A stretch of 64,000 bases of DNA from Arabiibacter massiliensis (GCF_900169505.1 NZ_LT827021.1:1364001-1428000); one strand, 5' to 3'; positions 25,214-41,048 are shown, counted from the stretch's first letter. Notes: generated from the sequence alone by a model not told the origin. Program-made: numbers and translations.

Positions 25214-25252
25214 AGCCCGGCCGGCGCCCCTCCTCGCCGGCCGGGCTTTTTT
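25214..25252 (+). terminator. Rho-independent terminator of the flavoprotein gene
   Basis: Perfect 13-bp arms (AGCCCGGCCGGCG) with an eight-base loop are followed by six T. It starts 15 bp after the stop codon. Confidence 0.95.
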
Positions 25253-25385
25253 CATGCGCGCCCTCGGTGAGGCAAAGGGACGGGGGTAATTGTCCCGCGA
25301 TTTTCGGCTCTCCCGGGCGCAAGCGGGCGAAAACCTCGTATCATGGCGGGACGCGACACGTTGAGCTGCGAGAAGGAGACGTCCC

Positions 25386-25826
25386 ATGACCGAGCGGAAC
25401 CCGAGCCGAGGCCTCGCCCTGTTCTTCGCGGCGGCCGTCGTCACGTTCGGCTGCATCACGGCCATGCAGTTCCTCGACAAGCCCTGGTTCTTCATGGCGC
25501 TCGTGGCCATGCACGGCGGCATCGCCCTGTTCGTAGTCAGCAAGCGCCTTCTGCGCGGGCAAGGCTTCGACCTCACGGGCTACTTCAAGACGGAATACGC
25601 CTTGCTGCTGCCGTTTCTGCTGATCATGCTCTACACGTTCGCCAGCAAGGCGTCGCTTCTGCCGCCGTGGGGCGACGCGAAGGCCTCGATCACGCTCGTG
25701 TACGCGCTCATCTGCTTCGCCGTGACGTTCTGGAACTTCCGCCACATGCAGCGCGACGCCCGCGCGCAGACGAAAACGGCCCCGCTGCCGCAAGGCATCG
25801 AGGCCGCTCCCCAAACCGCTCGTTAG
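25386..25826 (+). CDS. Uncharacterised four-span membrane protein
   Basis: I do not recognise this 146-residue protein. It has four hydrophobic segments: about residues 8-28, 33-53, 74-93 (LLLPFLLIMLYTFASKASLL) and 102-118. There are short charged loops and a polar C-terminal tail. The ATG has an AAGGAGA site seven bases upstream. It converges on glmM, with only 11 bp between stop codons. A TATCAT -10-like box lies upstream at about 25338, but no matching -35 is evident. No motif suggests transport or catalysis. It is probably a real gene because of the ribosome binding site and high-GC codon pattern. Confidence 0.65.
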   Translation: MTERNPSRGLALFFAAAVVTFGCITAMQFLDKPWFFMALVAMHGGIALFVVSKRLLRGQGFDLTGYFKTEYALLLPFLLIMLYTFASKASLLPPWGDAKASITLVYALICFAVTFWNFRHMQRDARAQTKTAPLPQGIEAAPQTAR

Positions 25827-25837
25827 AAATCCGCGCG

Positions 25838-27172
25838 CTACACCTCGCGCTCCACCACCTCGGCGATAGCCTTGGCGTGGCGCTCGGCCTCCTCGGCGCT
25901 CGCGGCCTCCACCATGACGCGCACAACCGGCTCGGTGCCGGAGGGGCGCAAAAGCACGCGGCCGGAATCGCCCAGCTCGGCCTCGGCGGCGGCCACGGCG
26001 GCCTGCACGGCGGCGTTGCCGTCCACGGCGTGCTTGTCGTTCACCTGCACGTTGATGAGCGTCTGCGGGAAGCGCGTCATCACCGACGCCGCCTCCTGGA
26101 TGGACTTGCCGGCGCGCTTGCACGCGGCCAGGAACTGCAAGGCCGTGACCAGGCCGTCTCCCGTGGAGTTGTGCTCAAGGAAGATCATATGGCCGCTCTG
26201 CTCGCCGCCCACGATGAAGCCGCCCGCGCGCATGGCCTCCAGCACGTAGCGGTCGCCCACCTTCGTCTGGATGAGCTCGATGCCCGCGTCGCGCATCGCA
26301 TGGGTAAGCCCCAGGTTGCACATCACCGTGGACACGGCGGTGTTGCCGGCCAGGAGGCCGCGCTGTTTGAGGTCGATGGCGCACACGGCCTCCACCACGT
26401 CGCCGTCGATCTCGTTGCCTGCGGCGTCCATGAGCATGACGCGGTCGGCGTCGCCGTCGTGCGCGATGCCGACATCCGCGCCCGTCTTCGCCACCAGCTC
26501 GCGCAGCGGCTCAAGATGCGTGGAGCCGCACTTCACGTTGATGTCGGTGCCGTCGAACTCCTCGTTGATGACGTGCACCTCCGCGCCCAGCCGGCGCAGC
26601 GCCTCGGGGCTCGTCATGCACGAGGCGCCGTGGCCCACGTCGAGCGCCACCTTGAGGCCCGCGAAGTCGATGCCCTCGTTCGCCACCGTGGACACGGCGT
26701 GCGCGACGTAGAGCTCGCAGGCATCCTCCACCGGCAGCGCCACGCCCACCGCATCGCCCGCCGGCAGCTCGTCGGCCGCCGCGCCGCCGCGCGCCACGAA
26801 GGCTTCGATCTCGTCCTCCACCGCGTCAGGCAGCTTGAAGCCCTGGCTGTCGAACAGCTTGATGCCGTTGTACTCCGGCGGGTTGTGCGACGCGGAGATC
26901 ACGATGCCCCCGTCGCAATGCAGCTCGCGCACCAGAAGCGCGATGGCGGGCGTCGGGATGATGCCGGCCAAAAGCGCCGTGCCGCCCATCGACATGATGC
27001 CGGCCGCCACGGCCGACTCCAGCATGTCGCCCGAGAGGCGCGTGTCCTTGCCGATGAGGATGGTTTTTCCCTGGAAAGCCACAGCGGCCTGCCCCAGTTT
27101 GAAGGCGAGGTCGCAGGTGAGCTGCGTGTTGGCCACGCCGCGGACGCCGTCGGTTCCGAAAAGTCGTGCCAT
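25838..27172 (-). CDS. glmM: Phosphoglucosamine mutase
   Basis: GlmM (444 residues) interconverts glucosamine-6-phosphate and glucosamine-1-phosphate on the path to UDP-GlcNAc and peptidoglycan. The start MARLFGTDGVRGVAN is diagnostic. The phosphoserine loop is GIVISASHNPPEYNGIK (Ser near residue 96). The metal-binding loop is DVGIAHDGDADRVMLMD, the sugar-binding loop GEQSGHMIFLEHNSTGDGL, and the phosphate-binding loop LRPSGTEPVVRVMVEA. The ATG lies one base after the hisE stop, so the two genes are tightly linked. Confidence 0.97.
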   Translation of the reverse strand: MARLFGTDGVRGVANTQLTCDLAFKLGQAAVAFQGKTILIGKDTRLSGDMLESAVAAGIMSMGGTALLAGIIPTPAIALLVRELHCDGGIVISASHNPPEYNGIKLFDSQGFKLPDAVEDEIEAFVARGGAAADELPAGDAVGVALPVEDACELYVAHAVSTVANEGIDFAGLKVALDVGHGASCMTSPEALRRLGAEVHVINEEFDGTDINVKCGSTHLEPLRELVAKTGADVGIAHDGDADRVMLMDAAGNEIDGDVVEAVCAIDLKQRGLLAGNTAVSTVMCNLGLTHAMRDAGIELIQTKVGDRYVLEAMRAGGFIVGGEQSGHMIFLEHNSTGDGLVTALQFLAACKRAGKSIQEAASVMTRFPQTLINVQVNDKHAVDGNAAVQAAVAAAEAELGDSGRVLLRPSGTEPVVRVMVEAASAEEAERHAKAIAEVVEREV

Positions 27173-27173
27173 G

Positions 27174-27662
27174 TCATTTCCCCCGTTTCACGTGATCTTC
27201 GTGCAGGCGGACGGCGCCCTCGGGGCGCTCCGCCTCCGTCATGCGGTCGTTGAGCTCGGCGGCGAACTCGTCGAGGCCGATGCCGTAGCGCTCGAGCGCC
27301 ACCAGCAGGTGGTACACCACGTCGGCCGCCTCATAGCGCAGGTGGTCCACCGCCGCGTCGTACTCGGGCGGCAGCTCCACAGCCAGCTCGTCGGCCTCCA
27401 CGTCGCCCGCCGCCGCAAGCGCCGCTGCCAGCGAGGAGGTGGCCCAAGACTCGACGTCCTTCGCCGCGAGCGCCGCCTCGCCCGCCTCCTCCATGACCTT
27501 CTTCAGCACCGCGTCCGGCGAGCCCGTGAGCAGCCGATGCGTGTAGCTTTCCTCGCCCGCGTCCCACCGCGCCGCGATGGTGGAGGCGAGCGCCTCGAGC
27601 GTGGAGCCGATCTGCGAAGCAGGAGCCTCCTCGCCGGCGGGGATGTAGGTTTTCCGAGACAC
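27174..27662 (-). CDS. hisE: Phosphoribosyl-ATP pyrophosphohydrolase, extended HisE
   Basis: The 162-residue protein hydrolyses PR-ATP to PR-AMP, the second step of histidine synthesis. The MazG-like all-alpha core is visible in GSTLEALASTIAARW, SYTHRLLTGSPDAVLKKVME, EAGEAALAAKD and YEAADVVYHLLVALERYGI. I chose the GTG at 27662, which has GGAAGG six bases upstream; the frame is open further upstream but runs through repeat DNA. Compared with typical HisE (about 90-110 residues), an N-terminal extension of about 18 and a central insert (about 78-104) are present. No other his genes are nearby; glmM follows after one base. Confidence 0.88.
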   Translation of the reverse strand: MSRKTYIPAGEEAPASQIGSTLEALASTIAARWDAGEESYTHRLLTGSPDAVLKKVMEEAGEAALAAKDVESWATSSLAAALAAAGDVEADELAVELPPEYDAAVDHLRYEAADVVYHLLVALERYGIGLDEFAAELNDRMTEAERPEGAVRLHEDHVKRGK

Positions 27663-27744
27663 GATAATCCTTCCAAGTTGAACCCGATTCAGCGAAAGCC
27701 GGTCTGACCGCCTCTTGCAGGTTGGGGCCGCGTTCGCTGGCGCC

Positions 27745-27790
27745 GCACGGGATCCTTCGACTCGCTCCGCTCGCTCAGGATGACAAAGGG
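27745..27790 (+). repeat. Third copy of the CCTTCGACTCGC...CAGGATGACA dispersed repeat
   Basis: It matches the forward copy at 1453-1500 almost base for base, including the CACGGG lead and the GATGACAA end. It lies in the 5' region of hisE. Confidence 0.75.
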
Positions 27791-27801
27791 AGACTCGCGA
27801 A

Positions 27802-27928
27802 GGAGTTCGCCGGGCAGCGTCCACCAAGCGAGTTTCCCCTTCGGGGACTTGCTCCGCTTCGCTTCGCGGCGCCGCACCCGTGCGAAGCGAGGACTGTCTG
27901 AGCGACTGGGCGCTGCCCGGCGAACTCC
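27802..27928. repeat. Long inverted repeat between hisE and rpoC
   Basis: Perfect 18-bp arms (GGAGTTCGCCGGGCAGCG at 27802-27819 and its complement at 27911-27928) enclose 91 bp rich in GCTTCGC-type motifs. Transcribed on either strand it would fold into one large stem. Confidence 0.7.
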
Positions 27929-27951
27929 GGCCACGCAAGCCCCAACAGGAA

Positions 27952-27973
27952 GGGGCGCGCCTGAGCGCGCCCC
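27952..27973 (-). terminator. Terminator of rpoBC
   Basis: Perfect nine-base arms (GGGGCGCGC) with a CTGA loop begin 10 bp after the rpoC stop; the minus strand continues TTCCTGTT. This is the likely end of the rpoBC transcript. Confidence 0.7.
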
Positions 27974-27983
27974 CAAGTTCCCG

Positions 27984-35927
<7,944 letters not shown>

Positions 35928-35983
35928 GAGGCTTTTCCTCCTTCATGAGCACCCGCAAAAATGCGAAAAAGTCGCAATTGCTT

Positions 35984-36012
35984 AAAATACGATGCCCGTC
36001 AAGCCCTGTCAA
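35984..36012 (-). promoter_or_regulatory. Consensus sigma-70 promoter of rpoBC
   Basis: On the minus strand TTGACA (36012-36007), a 17-base spacer and TATTTT (35989-35984) precede rpoB by 57 bp. The AT-rich DNA upstream (36011-36060) could act as an UP element. The remainder of 36013-36159 shows nothing else clear. Confidence 0.8.
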
Positions 36013-36159
36013 GGAAAATTTTTACGAACTGTGGTGATTTGCTGTTGATTCATCCGTCTAGCTGGGGAAATGCGAGTGCGGAAATTTGCTTTTGCCGACC
36101 GCTTTCGGGGCCGGAACGTTGCTTGACGGGGTTGGGCGCGCCGTTAGCCCCTGGCCGAG

Positions 36160-36921
36160 TCATGTGCGGGCGAGCATGGCGGCGAGGCGGGCGCGCTGTG
36201 CCGGGGCGAGGCGCAGGCCTTCGGAGACGTAGCGCTCGAAGGAGCCGAAGGCGTCGTCCACCTCGTCGAAGAACGCGCGCAGGTAGGCGGGGCGCGCCTC
36301 GAGGAACGACAAGAGGATGGCGCGCTCGCCGTCGTCCATGCCCTCCCCCAGCTCGGCGGCCTCGCGCTCGATCTGCTGCGCGTTCACCAGGTTGGTGGCC
36401 AGGTAGTCGGCCATGACGTCGTCGGGATGCGCTCCCGCGGCGCGCAGCAGCACGGCGCAGAGCACGCCGGTGCGGTCCTTACCGTTCACGCAGTGGACGA
36501 GCGCGGGCACCCCCTCGGCCGCGATGGCGCGCAGGGCCCCGCCGATGAGCGGGTACTCGCGCACGTAGCGGCGGTAGTTGGACGCCATGCGCTCCTCGGG
36601 CGCGCCGTACGCGCCGATCACGCCCGCCACCAGGCGCTTCGACGCGTCCTTGCTGCGCCGCTCGGTGGAGGGCTCGAGCGCGACCGTCTTCGCGCCGATG
36701 AGGCACGGCTCGGCGTGCGCGGCCACCTCCCACTGGTTGCGGATGTCGTAGATGGAGCGGACGCCGAGCGCGCCCACGATGAGGGACGCCTCCTCGGGTC
36801 CGATGCCCACGAGCTCGCAGGAGCGGAACAGCCGCGCGCCCGCAAGCGGCCCGCCGCCGATGGCGCGCACGCGCGCGGCACCGAACACCTCCACGGGGGC
36901 CCGCGCGGGGGCGGCGCTCAC
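36160..36921 (-). CDS. Tyrosine/serine protein phosphatase-like protein
   Basis: The 253-residue protein carries the P-loop ALVHCVNGKDRTGVLCAVLL, the HCxxGKDRTG signature of the bacterial Y_phosphatase3/lipid-phosphatase group, with the catalytic Cys and Arg present. GARLFRSCELVGI and VRSIYDIRNQWEV near the N-terminus match the same family. No signal peptide is seen, so it is presumably cytosolic. It could act on phosphotyrosine/serine proteins or on phosphoinositides. It overlaps the small Ig-like protein gene upstream by four bases, so the pair is co-expressed; the functional link is not obvious. Confidence 0.85.
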   Translation of the reverse strand: MSAAPARAPVEVFGAARVRAIGGGPLAGARLFRSCELVGIGPEEASLIVGALGVRSIYDIRNQWEVAAHAEPCLIGAKTVALEPSTERRSKDASKRLVAGVIGAYGAPEERMASNYRRYVREYPLIGGALRAIAAEGVPALVHCVNGKDRTGVLCAVLLRAAGAHPDDVMADYLATNLVNAQQIEREAAELGEGMDDGERAILLSFLEARPAYLRAFFDEVDDAFGSFERYVSEGLRLAPAQRARLAAMLART

Positions 36922-37208
36922 GGCAGCACCTCGAAGGCGAAGCGCGACACGAGGGCTGAGGCGCTCCCCTGCTTGTCGAGGGCGCGGGCCTTCAGCAAGT
37001 AGCGGCCGGGACGCGCGGGCACGTATTCGAAGCGCCAGTTCACGCCCTTATCGGTGACGGTTCCTTGCGTCTCGTAGGTGGTCCAGGTGGCCCCGTCGTC
37101 GAGCGAGAACTGGATGGCGGCGATGCCCTGGTCGAAGTCGTCGACGTAGCCGGAGAACGGGACGGGCTCGCCCACGCGGTACACGGGCCGCGCGCCGCTT
37201 TCGTTCAT
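36918..37208 (-). CDS. Stand-alone sulfite-oxidase-type dimerisation (Mo-co_dimer/Ig-like) domain
   Basis: The 96-residue protein resembles only the C-terminal immunoglobulin-like domain of sulfite oxidase family enzymes: VGEPVPFSGYVDDFDQGIAA, IQFSLDDGATWTTYET, NWRFEYVPARPGRYLLKARA and LDKQGSASALVSRFAFEV. There is no molybdopterin-binding domain, signal peptide or cysteine, so it cannot be an oxidoreductase by itself. It may be a partner or dimerisation module for a molybdoenzyme encoded elsewhere, or a small cytosolic binding protein (inference). Its 3' end overlaps the phosphatase gene by four bases. Confidence 0.7.
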   Translation of the reverse strand: MNESGARPVYRVGEPVPFSGYVDDFDQGIAAIQFSLDDGATWTTYETQGTVTDKGVNWRFEYVPARPGRYLLKARALDKQGSASALVSRFAFEVLP

Positions 37209-37422
37209 GCCGCCTCCCTTCGCTCGCCTTCGTCGCGCCCATTATACCCGACGGCGGCGCGCCATGCCGCAGGGTCAGCACCAAGATGACACCGAGGCCG
37301 TGCGCTTTCGATGACGAGCGCACGAAAGCGCGGCGAGCTGGTATGATATGCCGCGACAGACAACGCGCGCGGCTCGATCGCGCGCTTCGGCACTGCCACG
37401 ATCAACCGAGAAAGGGACCGCC

Positions 37423-38244
37423 GTGAACAGAAGAATCGCCCTCGCCACCGCCGCCTGCGCCGTGTTCGCATCCTGCACGCTGTTCGGATGCGGCTCCGAG
37501 CCCGAGGTTCCGAGCGTCGCGAGCGATATCGATTCCGACACGGCCCTTGTCGGCGGATACACGGTCACCGACGAGAGCAAGCTGCAGGCGCTCGCCGTGG
37601 GCGAGACGGCCGTGTGGCGCGATTACGAGGCGACGGTGGCCTCGATCGAGCGCGCGGACGGCCGGCTGGTCGTGAACCTACAGGTGAAGAGCCATGGGCT
37701 GCCGCAGACGCTTGAAACCGGCTGCCTGCTGTCGTTCGGTATGCCGCCCGCGGAGTCGTCGTTCGACGGTGGCGTGATCGAGGTGGCGGCCGACGGAACC
37801 GCCTCGGGCACGCTCACGTTCGACGACCAGTACGGCTCCGAGCGGCTATTCTGGAACGACGGCGCCACCGAGGCCACGTGGGATTTGACGCTGCCGGCCG
37901 TGCAGGCCGGCCAGACCGGGCAGCAGCAGGGCGCCGAGGAGCCCGAGGCCGCCAAGCCCGAGGAGCCGAAGAAGGACGAGGTGAGCGAGGAGCAGAAGAC
38001 GGCCATCGCCGCGCTCGAGGCCGAGATCCCCTCGCTCTTCGCCAACAACACGCTCTACACGTACCAGAGCGTCGATCCCGCGACCGCGACCGTGACCCCC
38101 CAGGAGGGCGGCGGCTACGAGTACGTCAACGATGTGAGCATCCTCGACGGCGCCGGCAGCACGACCACCGCGAACGTGCGCCTGATCTGCGAACCCAACG
38201 GCAACTGCATCTCCATGACCGTCGACGGGGCGTTCTTGTTCTAG
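37423..38244 (+). CDS. Secreted lipoprotein of unknown function
   Basis: I chose GTG 37423, which has GAAAGGGA upstream and gives a normal lipoprotein signal (VNRRIALATAACAVFASCTL then lipobox LFGC); the frame is open further upstream without a ribosome binding site. The mature part has a beta-rich domain of about 110 residues that resembles DUF4352/telokin-like Ig folds (AVGETAVWRDYEATVASIER, VNLQVKSHGLP), then a Gln/Glu/Pro-rich linker and a C-terminal domain ending NVRLICEPNGNCISMTVDGA. The single Cys pair (residues in LICEPNGNC) could form a disulfide. Probably an extracytoplasmic binding protein; the partner is unknown. Confidence 0.75.
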   Translation: MNRRIALATAACAVFASCTLFGCGSEPEVPSVASDIDSDTALVGGYTVTDESKLQALAVGETAVWRDYEATVASIERADGRLVVNLQVKSHGLPQTLETGCLLSFGMPPAESSFDGGVIEVAADGTASGTLTFDDQYGSERLFWNDGATEATWDLTLPAVQAGQTGQQQGAEEPEAAKPEEPKKDEVSEEQKTAIAALEAEIPSLFANNTLYTYQSVDPATATVTPQEGGGYEYVNDVSILDGAGSTTTANVRLICEPNGNCISMTVDGAFLF

Positions 38245-38260
38245 CGCAGGCACGGGTGCG

Positions 38261-38371
38261 AATCGCGCACGAAGCCCGATTTTGTCCACGCCGCTGACCA
38301 GGTGAAACAGGTTGTTTCACCTGGTCAGCTGCTTGTTGGAACATGGACAAAAAGCGCCTTCGTGCGCGATT
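38261..38371. repeat. Nested palindromic element A, abutting the torD stop codon
   Basis: Outer arms AATCGCGCACGAAG (38261-38274) and complement (38358-38371) enclose TTTTGTCCA/TGGACAAAA arms and a central perfect hairpin CTGACCAGGTGAAACA-GGT-TGTTTCACCTGGTCAG. The right arm ends on the base immediately after the torD TGA. It may terminate both the torD operon and the convergent lipoprotein gene. A related element follows the second torD. Confidence 0.85.
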
Positions 38372-38974
38372 TCAGCCGACGAGAGCGGCGAGGAACGCGG
38401 CGGCGTCGCGGTAGAAGGGGTGGCGGGACTCGGCGGCGGCGGACGCGAAGCGGGGCATCCAGGCGCGGGCGTGCTCCTGGAGGAAAGCGTCGTAGGCGGC
38501 CTCGGGCGAGCCTCCGGGGAGATCGGCGTCCGCGTCGGCGGGGGCGGCCGCGCGAAGGGCGAGGCGTTCCAAAAGCTCGCACTCGGTGGCCACGTGGTCG
38601 AGGGGCTCGTTGGTGCCCTCGGGCCTCCCCAGGCCGCACCCGCGCATGAAGCGCTCGACGGCCATGGAGTGCGGGTTCACGAACAGGAGCGCCTGCACCC
38701 CGTCGTCGGCCGCGCGCCACACGCCCTCGTAGGGGCTGCACGCCGGCTCGGGCGCGCCGACGAACAGGCGCGTGGCCTCGGGGCGCAGGCCGTCGGCGGA
38801 GGCGTCCGCGCCGAAGCCCTCCGGGAGCGCGAGGCCGAGCGCCCCGGCGATCTCGCGGGCCGCGTCGGCCCATTCGCCGGAGGATACGGCCTCGGCGAGC
38901 TCGGCCCCCGGGTAGCGGAAGGAGAAGGCGGCCAGCTCCCAGGCAGCGGCCAACACCTGCCAGTCTTTACTCAT
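38372..38974 (-). CDS. TorD/DmsD-family molybdoenzyme chaperone, operon 1
   Basis: The 200-residue protein is a TorD-like system-specific chaperone that binds TAT molybdoenzyme precursors during cofactor loading. The family region is SPYEGVWRAADDGVQALLFV, EPLDHVATECELLERLALRA and AYDAFLQEHARAWMPRFA, the last matching the E-x(2)-H...E-L...H-x(3)-W-M-P-x-F pattern. I chose the ATG at 38974 (MSKDWQVLAAA), matching the start of the paralogue at 50772; the frame opens earlier but would overlap the upstream gene by more than 60 bp. It overlaps the DUF4405-like gene by eight bases and is the last gene of operon 1. Confidence 0.92.
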   Translation of the reverse strand: MSKDWQVLAAAWELAAFSFRYPGAELAEAVSSGEWADAAREIAGALGLALPEGFGADASADGLRPEATRLFVGAPEPACSPYEGVWRAADDGVQALLFVNPHSMAVERFMRGCGLGRPEGTNEPLDHVATECELLERLALRAAAPADADADLPGGSPEAAYDAFLQEHARAWMPRFASAAAESRHPFYRDAAAFLAALVG

Positions 38975-39407
38975 GATCCCTTCCCTTCCTGAACCAGGCG
39001 GCGATCCACCTCCAGTGAACCACGACATGCACGAGCAGCAGCGCGAGCAGGGCCTTGGCGCTCATCGCGTGCAGCGGATCCCAGAAGCGGTAGCCCTCCG
39101 CGTACAGCCCCAGCGCCGGCAGCACCGCTCCGGACACCATAATACCGGACACCGTCGTTGCCATGAAGGCGAGGACGATCAAAACGTCGAGCACGAGGTT
39201 GCCCGTGCGGCCCCACGAGGGGCGCGAGAGCGATCCGCGCAAAGCCTCGACCGACCAGTCCGCATGGACGAGCAGATGGACGAAGAAAGCGGCGAGCACG
39301 CCCAGCCCCAGCCACTCGTGAAGGCCGATCCCGGTGATAGCGGGGTTCGCCACGACCAGGTAGACCGCGAGGGCGACGAGGTCGATCGCGAGGTTCCTCT
39401 TGTCCAT
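38967..39407 (-). CDS. DUF4405-like b-type cytochrome membrane protein, operon 1
   Basis: The 146-residue protein has four membrane helices and several helix-located histidines: GIGLHEWLGLGV, FFVHLLVHADWS, PLHAMSAKALLALLLVHVVV and HWRW. Paired His residues on helices 2 and 4 are suitable for one or two b hemes (inference from family). It is about 87% identical by eye to the copy at 50762. It starts two bases after the CX4CH protein gene stop and overlaps torD by eight, so the cytochrome pair and chaperone are translated together. The likely job is electron transfer between quinone and the adjacent c-type-like protein. Confidence 0.8.
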   Translation of the reverse strand: MDKRNLAIDLVALAVYLVVANPAITGIGLHEWLGLGVLAAFFVHLLVHADWSVEALRGSLSRPSWGRTGNLVLDVLIVLAFMATTVSGIMVSGAVLPALGLYAEGYRFWDPLHAMSAKALLALLLVHVVVHWRWIAAWFRKGRDHE

Positions 39408-39408
39408 G

Positions 39409-39762
39409 TCACCCCGCCTTCCGAACGATCAGCACGAGCCCCACCACGAGCGCCACGGGCGCGAGCAGCCAGAGGTTGAGGCTGGCGTCGCTCGCCTGGC
39501 GGTAGCGCGTGACGAGCGAGTCCCACGCGTGGCACTCCACGCTCGCGCACGAGGCCTCGGGGCAGCTCATCTCGTGCACCCCGTCCGGCTCCGGCACGTC
39601 GTCGAACCCGTGGCACTCCCCCGACGCGCAGCCGGCCGCCGGGCAGGGGGACTCCGCCGTTATGGCGCGCACCCCCGTCGCCGGCTCGGCCGCGAGCCCC
39701 GCGGCGAGCACCAGCCCGCCCGCCAGCGCGAATGCCGTCAGCGTTACGAAAAGCCTCCTCAC
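39409..39762 (-). CDS. Membrane-anchored protein with two CX4CH motifs (possible diheme c-type cytochrome), operon 1
   Basis: The 117-residue protein has a signal peptide (RRLFVTLTAFALAGGLVLAA), a 50-residue extracytoplasmic region and a C-terminal helix (LWLLAPVALVVGLVLIV). The central region repeats a pattern: CPAAGCASGECHGF and CPEASCASVECHAW, each with CX4CH plus an extra Cys. CX4CH is a known variant heme-attachment site (for example in tetraheme cytochromes c3), so two covalent hemes are possible. Metal binding is the alternative. It overlaps the radical SAM gene by four bases and precedes the b-type membrane protein by one base. Confidence 0.65.
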   Translation of the reverse strand: MRRLFVTLTAFALAGGLVLAAGLAAEPATGVRAITAESPCPAAGCASGECHGFDDVPEPDGVHEMSCPEASCASVECHAWDSLVTRYRQASDASLNLWLLAPVALVVGLVLIVRKAG

Positions 39763-41048
39763 CGCAGCCGCACGCCCTCGCGAACCCGCAGCTTGAGTTC
39801 GCGCACCACCGGCTCGCCGTCATGACGCTCCACCACATTCCACGAGTCCGCCACCGCCGTCCCCAGCGCGATCGCCTCTTCGGCCCATCGCGGATGGAAG
39901 GCCACGCACCGGCCGGCCTCTTCCACATTGCATGGAGCCGCACGCTCATCCAGCATGCGGCGCACTGCGGGCACATCGCCATCGAACGCTTTGGCGACAT
40001 GGTAGAAGCAATCCTCTCCCAGCTCGTAGAGCGACTGATCGAGGGTAACGGCGCGGTTCATCTGCAGCACCTGGTCGCGATTCTTGTTCTCAAGCGAGCA
40101 GTAGTGCACGCCCAAAGCCAGTCCCTCGTCAAGCGCGAACTCCACGAGCGCCAAAGAAGCCTCCTCGCTTCCGGCGATGGGCAGTCCCCCGGCGTAACCG
40201 TAGTTGTACAGCACCTCGAACGGCGGATCCTTCACCTGGAAGCCCCTCCGCTCAAACTCCGGCCAGTTGCGCAGCGGGAAACAGAACTCCAGCAGGTTTA
40301 TGCCGCGCACGCCTCGCGCGTCCAACTCCACCAGCAGGCGCTCCATACGCTCGAGCGTGCCGGGCACCACCGGCATCTCCACCATGACATCCATATCGAA
40401 TCGCCGGGCCAGTTCGATGTCGGCAAGCGCCCGGGCTATCGACGCCTCGCCGTCCTCAAGCTTCACGCTGAAACGCACCTCGGACAAACCCCGCGCAACC
40501 GCGGCTGCACAGAACGCCTCGTCGATGCCCGCGCCGGACGTGTAGAGCCGCAGATGCGCGCCAGGCGCCAATTCATGCGCGCACTCAAAGAAAGCGAGCG
40601 CTTCGTCGCGGCAGAGCAGGGGCTCGCCGCCCGTCAACCCCACGTGCGTCACCTGCTCGCACGAGCGTGCGAATGCGTCCAGGTCGTCGCGCCATGGAGT
40701 ATCGTGCGCGCAGAACTCTTCGAAGTCGGCCTGGTTGGGATTGAAGCAAAAGTAGCAGTCGCGGTTGCAGCGCAGGCTGATGAAGAACGTCCGGCTTCCG
40801 CAGTCACCAACGCACGCGGCGCAGGCGCTGGACAAGAAGCCCGTCGACACGCTCGCACTGCCGTTGAGGAACCGCGCTCCGTGCTCGTGCAGACGCCCGC
40901 GCAGCTCAGCTGCTGTGCACGCATTCCGGCCATGCGGGGCGAACGCGATGCCGCGTGCCGCAAGCGCATCGCGGTACTCCCGCTCAATGGCGGCGTACTC
41001 GTCGAGCCAAACGCGGAGCGTGGGCCGCGTTGCCAGCAACTCATCCAT
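39759..41048 (-). CDS. Radical SAM protein of operon 1
   Basis: The 429-residue protein carries the radical SAM cluster FFISLRCNRDCYFCFNPNQ (CX3CX2C) and GGEPLL, the SAM-contacting motif. A further Cys group SSACAACVGDCGSR lies just before, and several Cys near the C-terminus (CSLENKNRDQ, APCNVEEAGRC) may bind auxiliary clusters. The ATG at 41048 is set by AGGAGG seven bases upstream; an earlier in-frame ATG lacks one. It is inserted between nrfD and the CX4CH gene only in operon 1; operon 2 has no counterpart. Possible roles are peptide or cofactor modification for the oxidoreductase (inference). Function is not established. Confidence 0.85.
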   Translation of the reverse strand: MDELLATRPTLRVWLDEYAAIEREYRDALAARGIAFAPHGRNACTAAELRGRLHEHGARFLNGSASVSTGFLSSACAACVGDCGSRTFFISLRCNRDCYFCFNPNQADFEEFCAHDTPWRDDLDAFARSCEQVTHVGLTGGEPLLCRDEALAFFECAHELAPGAHLRLYTSGAGIDEAFCAAAVARGLSEVRFSVKLEDGEASIARALADIELARRFDMDVMVEMPVVPGTLERMERLLVELDARGVRGINLLEFCFPLRNWPEFERRGFQVKDPPFEVLYNYGYAGGLPIAGSEEASLALVEFALDEGLALGVHYCSLENKNRDQVLQMNRAVTLDQSLYELGEDCFYHVAKAFDGDVPAVRRMLDERAAPCNVEEAGRCVAFHPRWAEEAIALGTAVADSWNVVERHDGEPVVRELKLRVREGVRLR

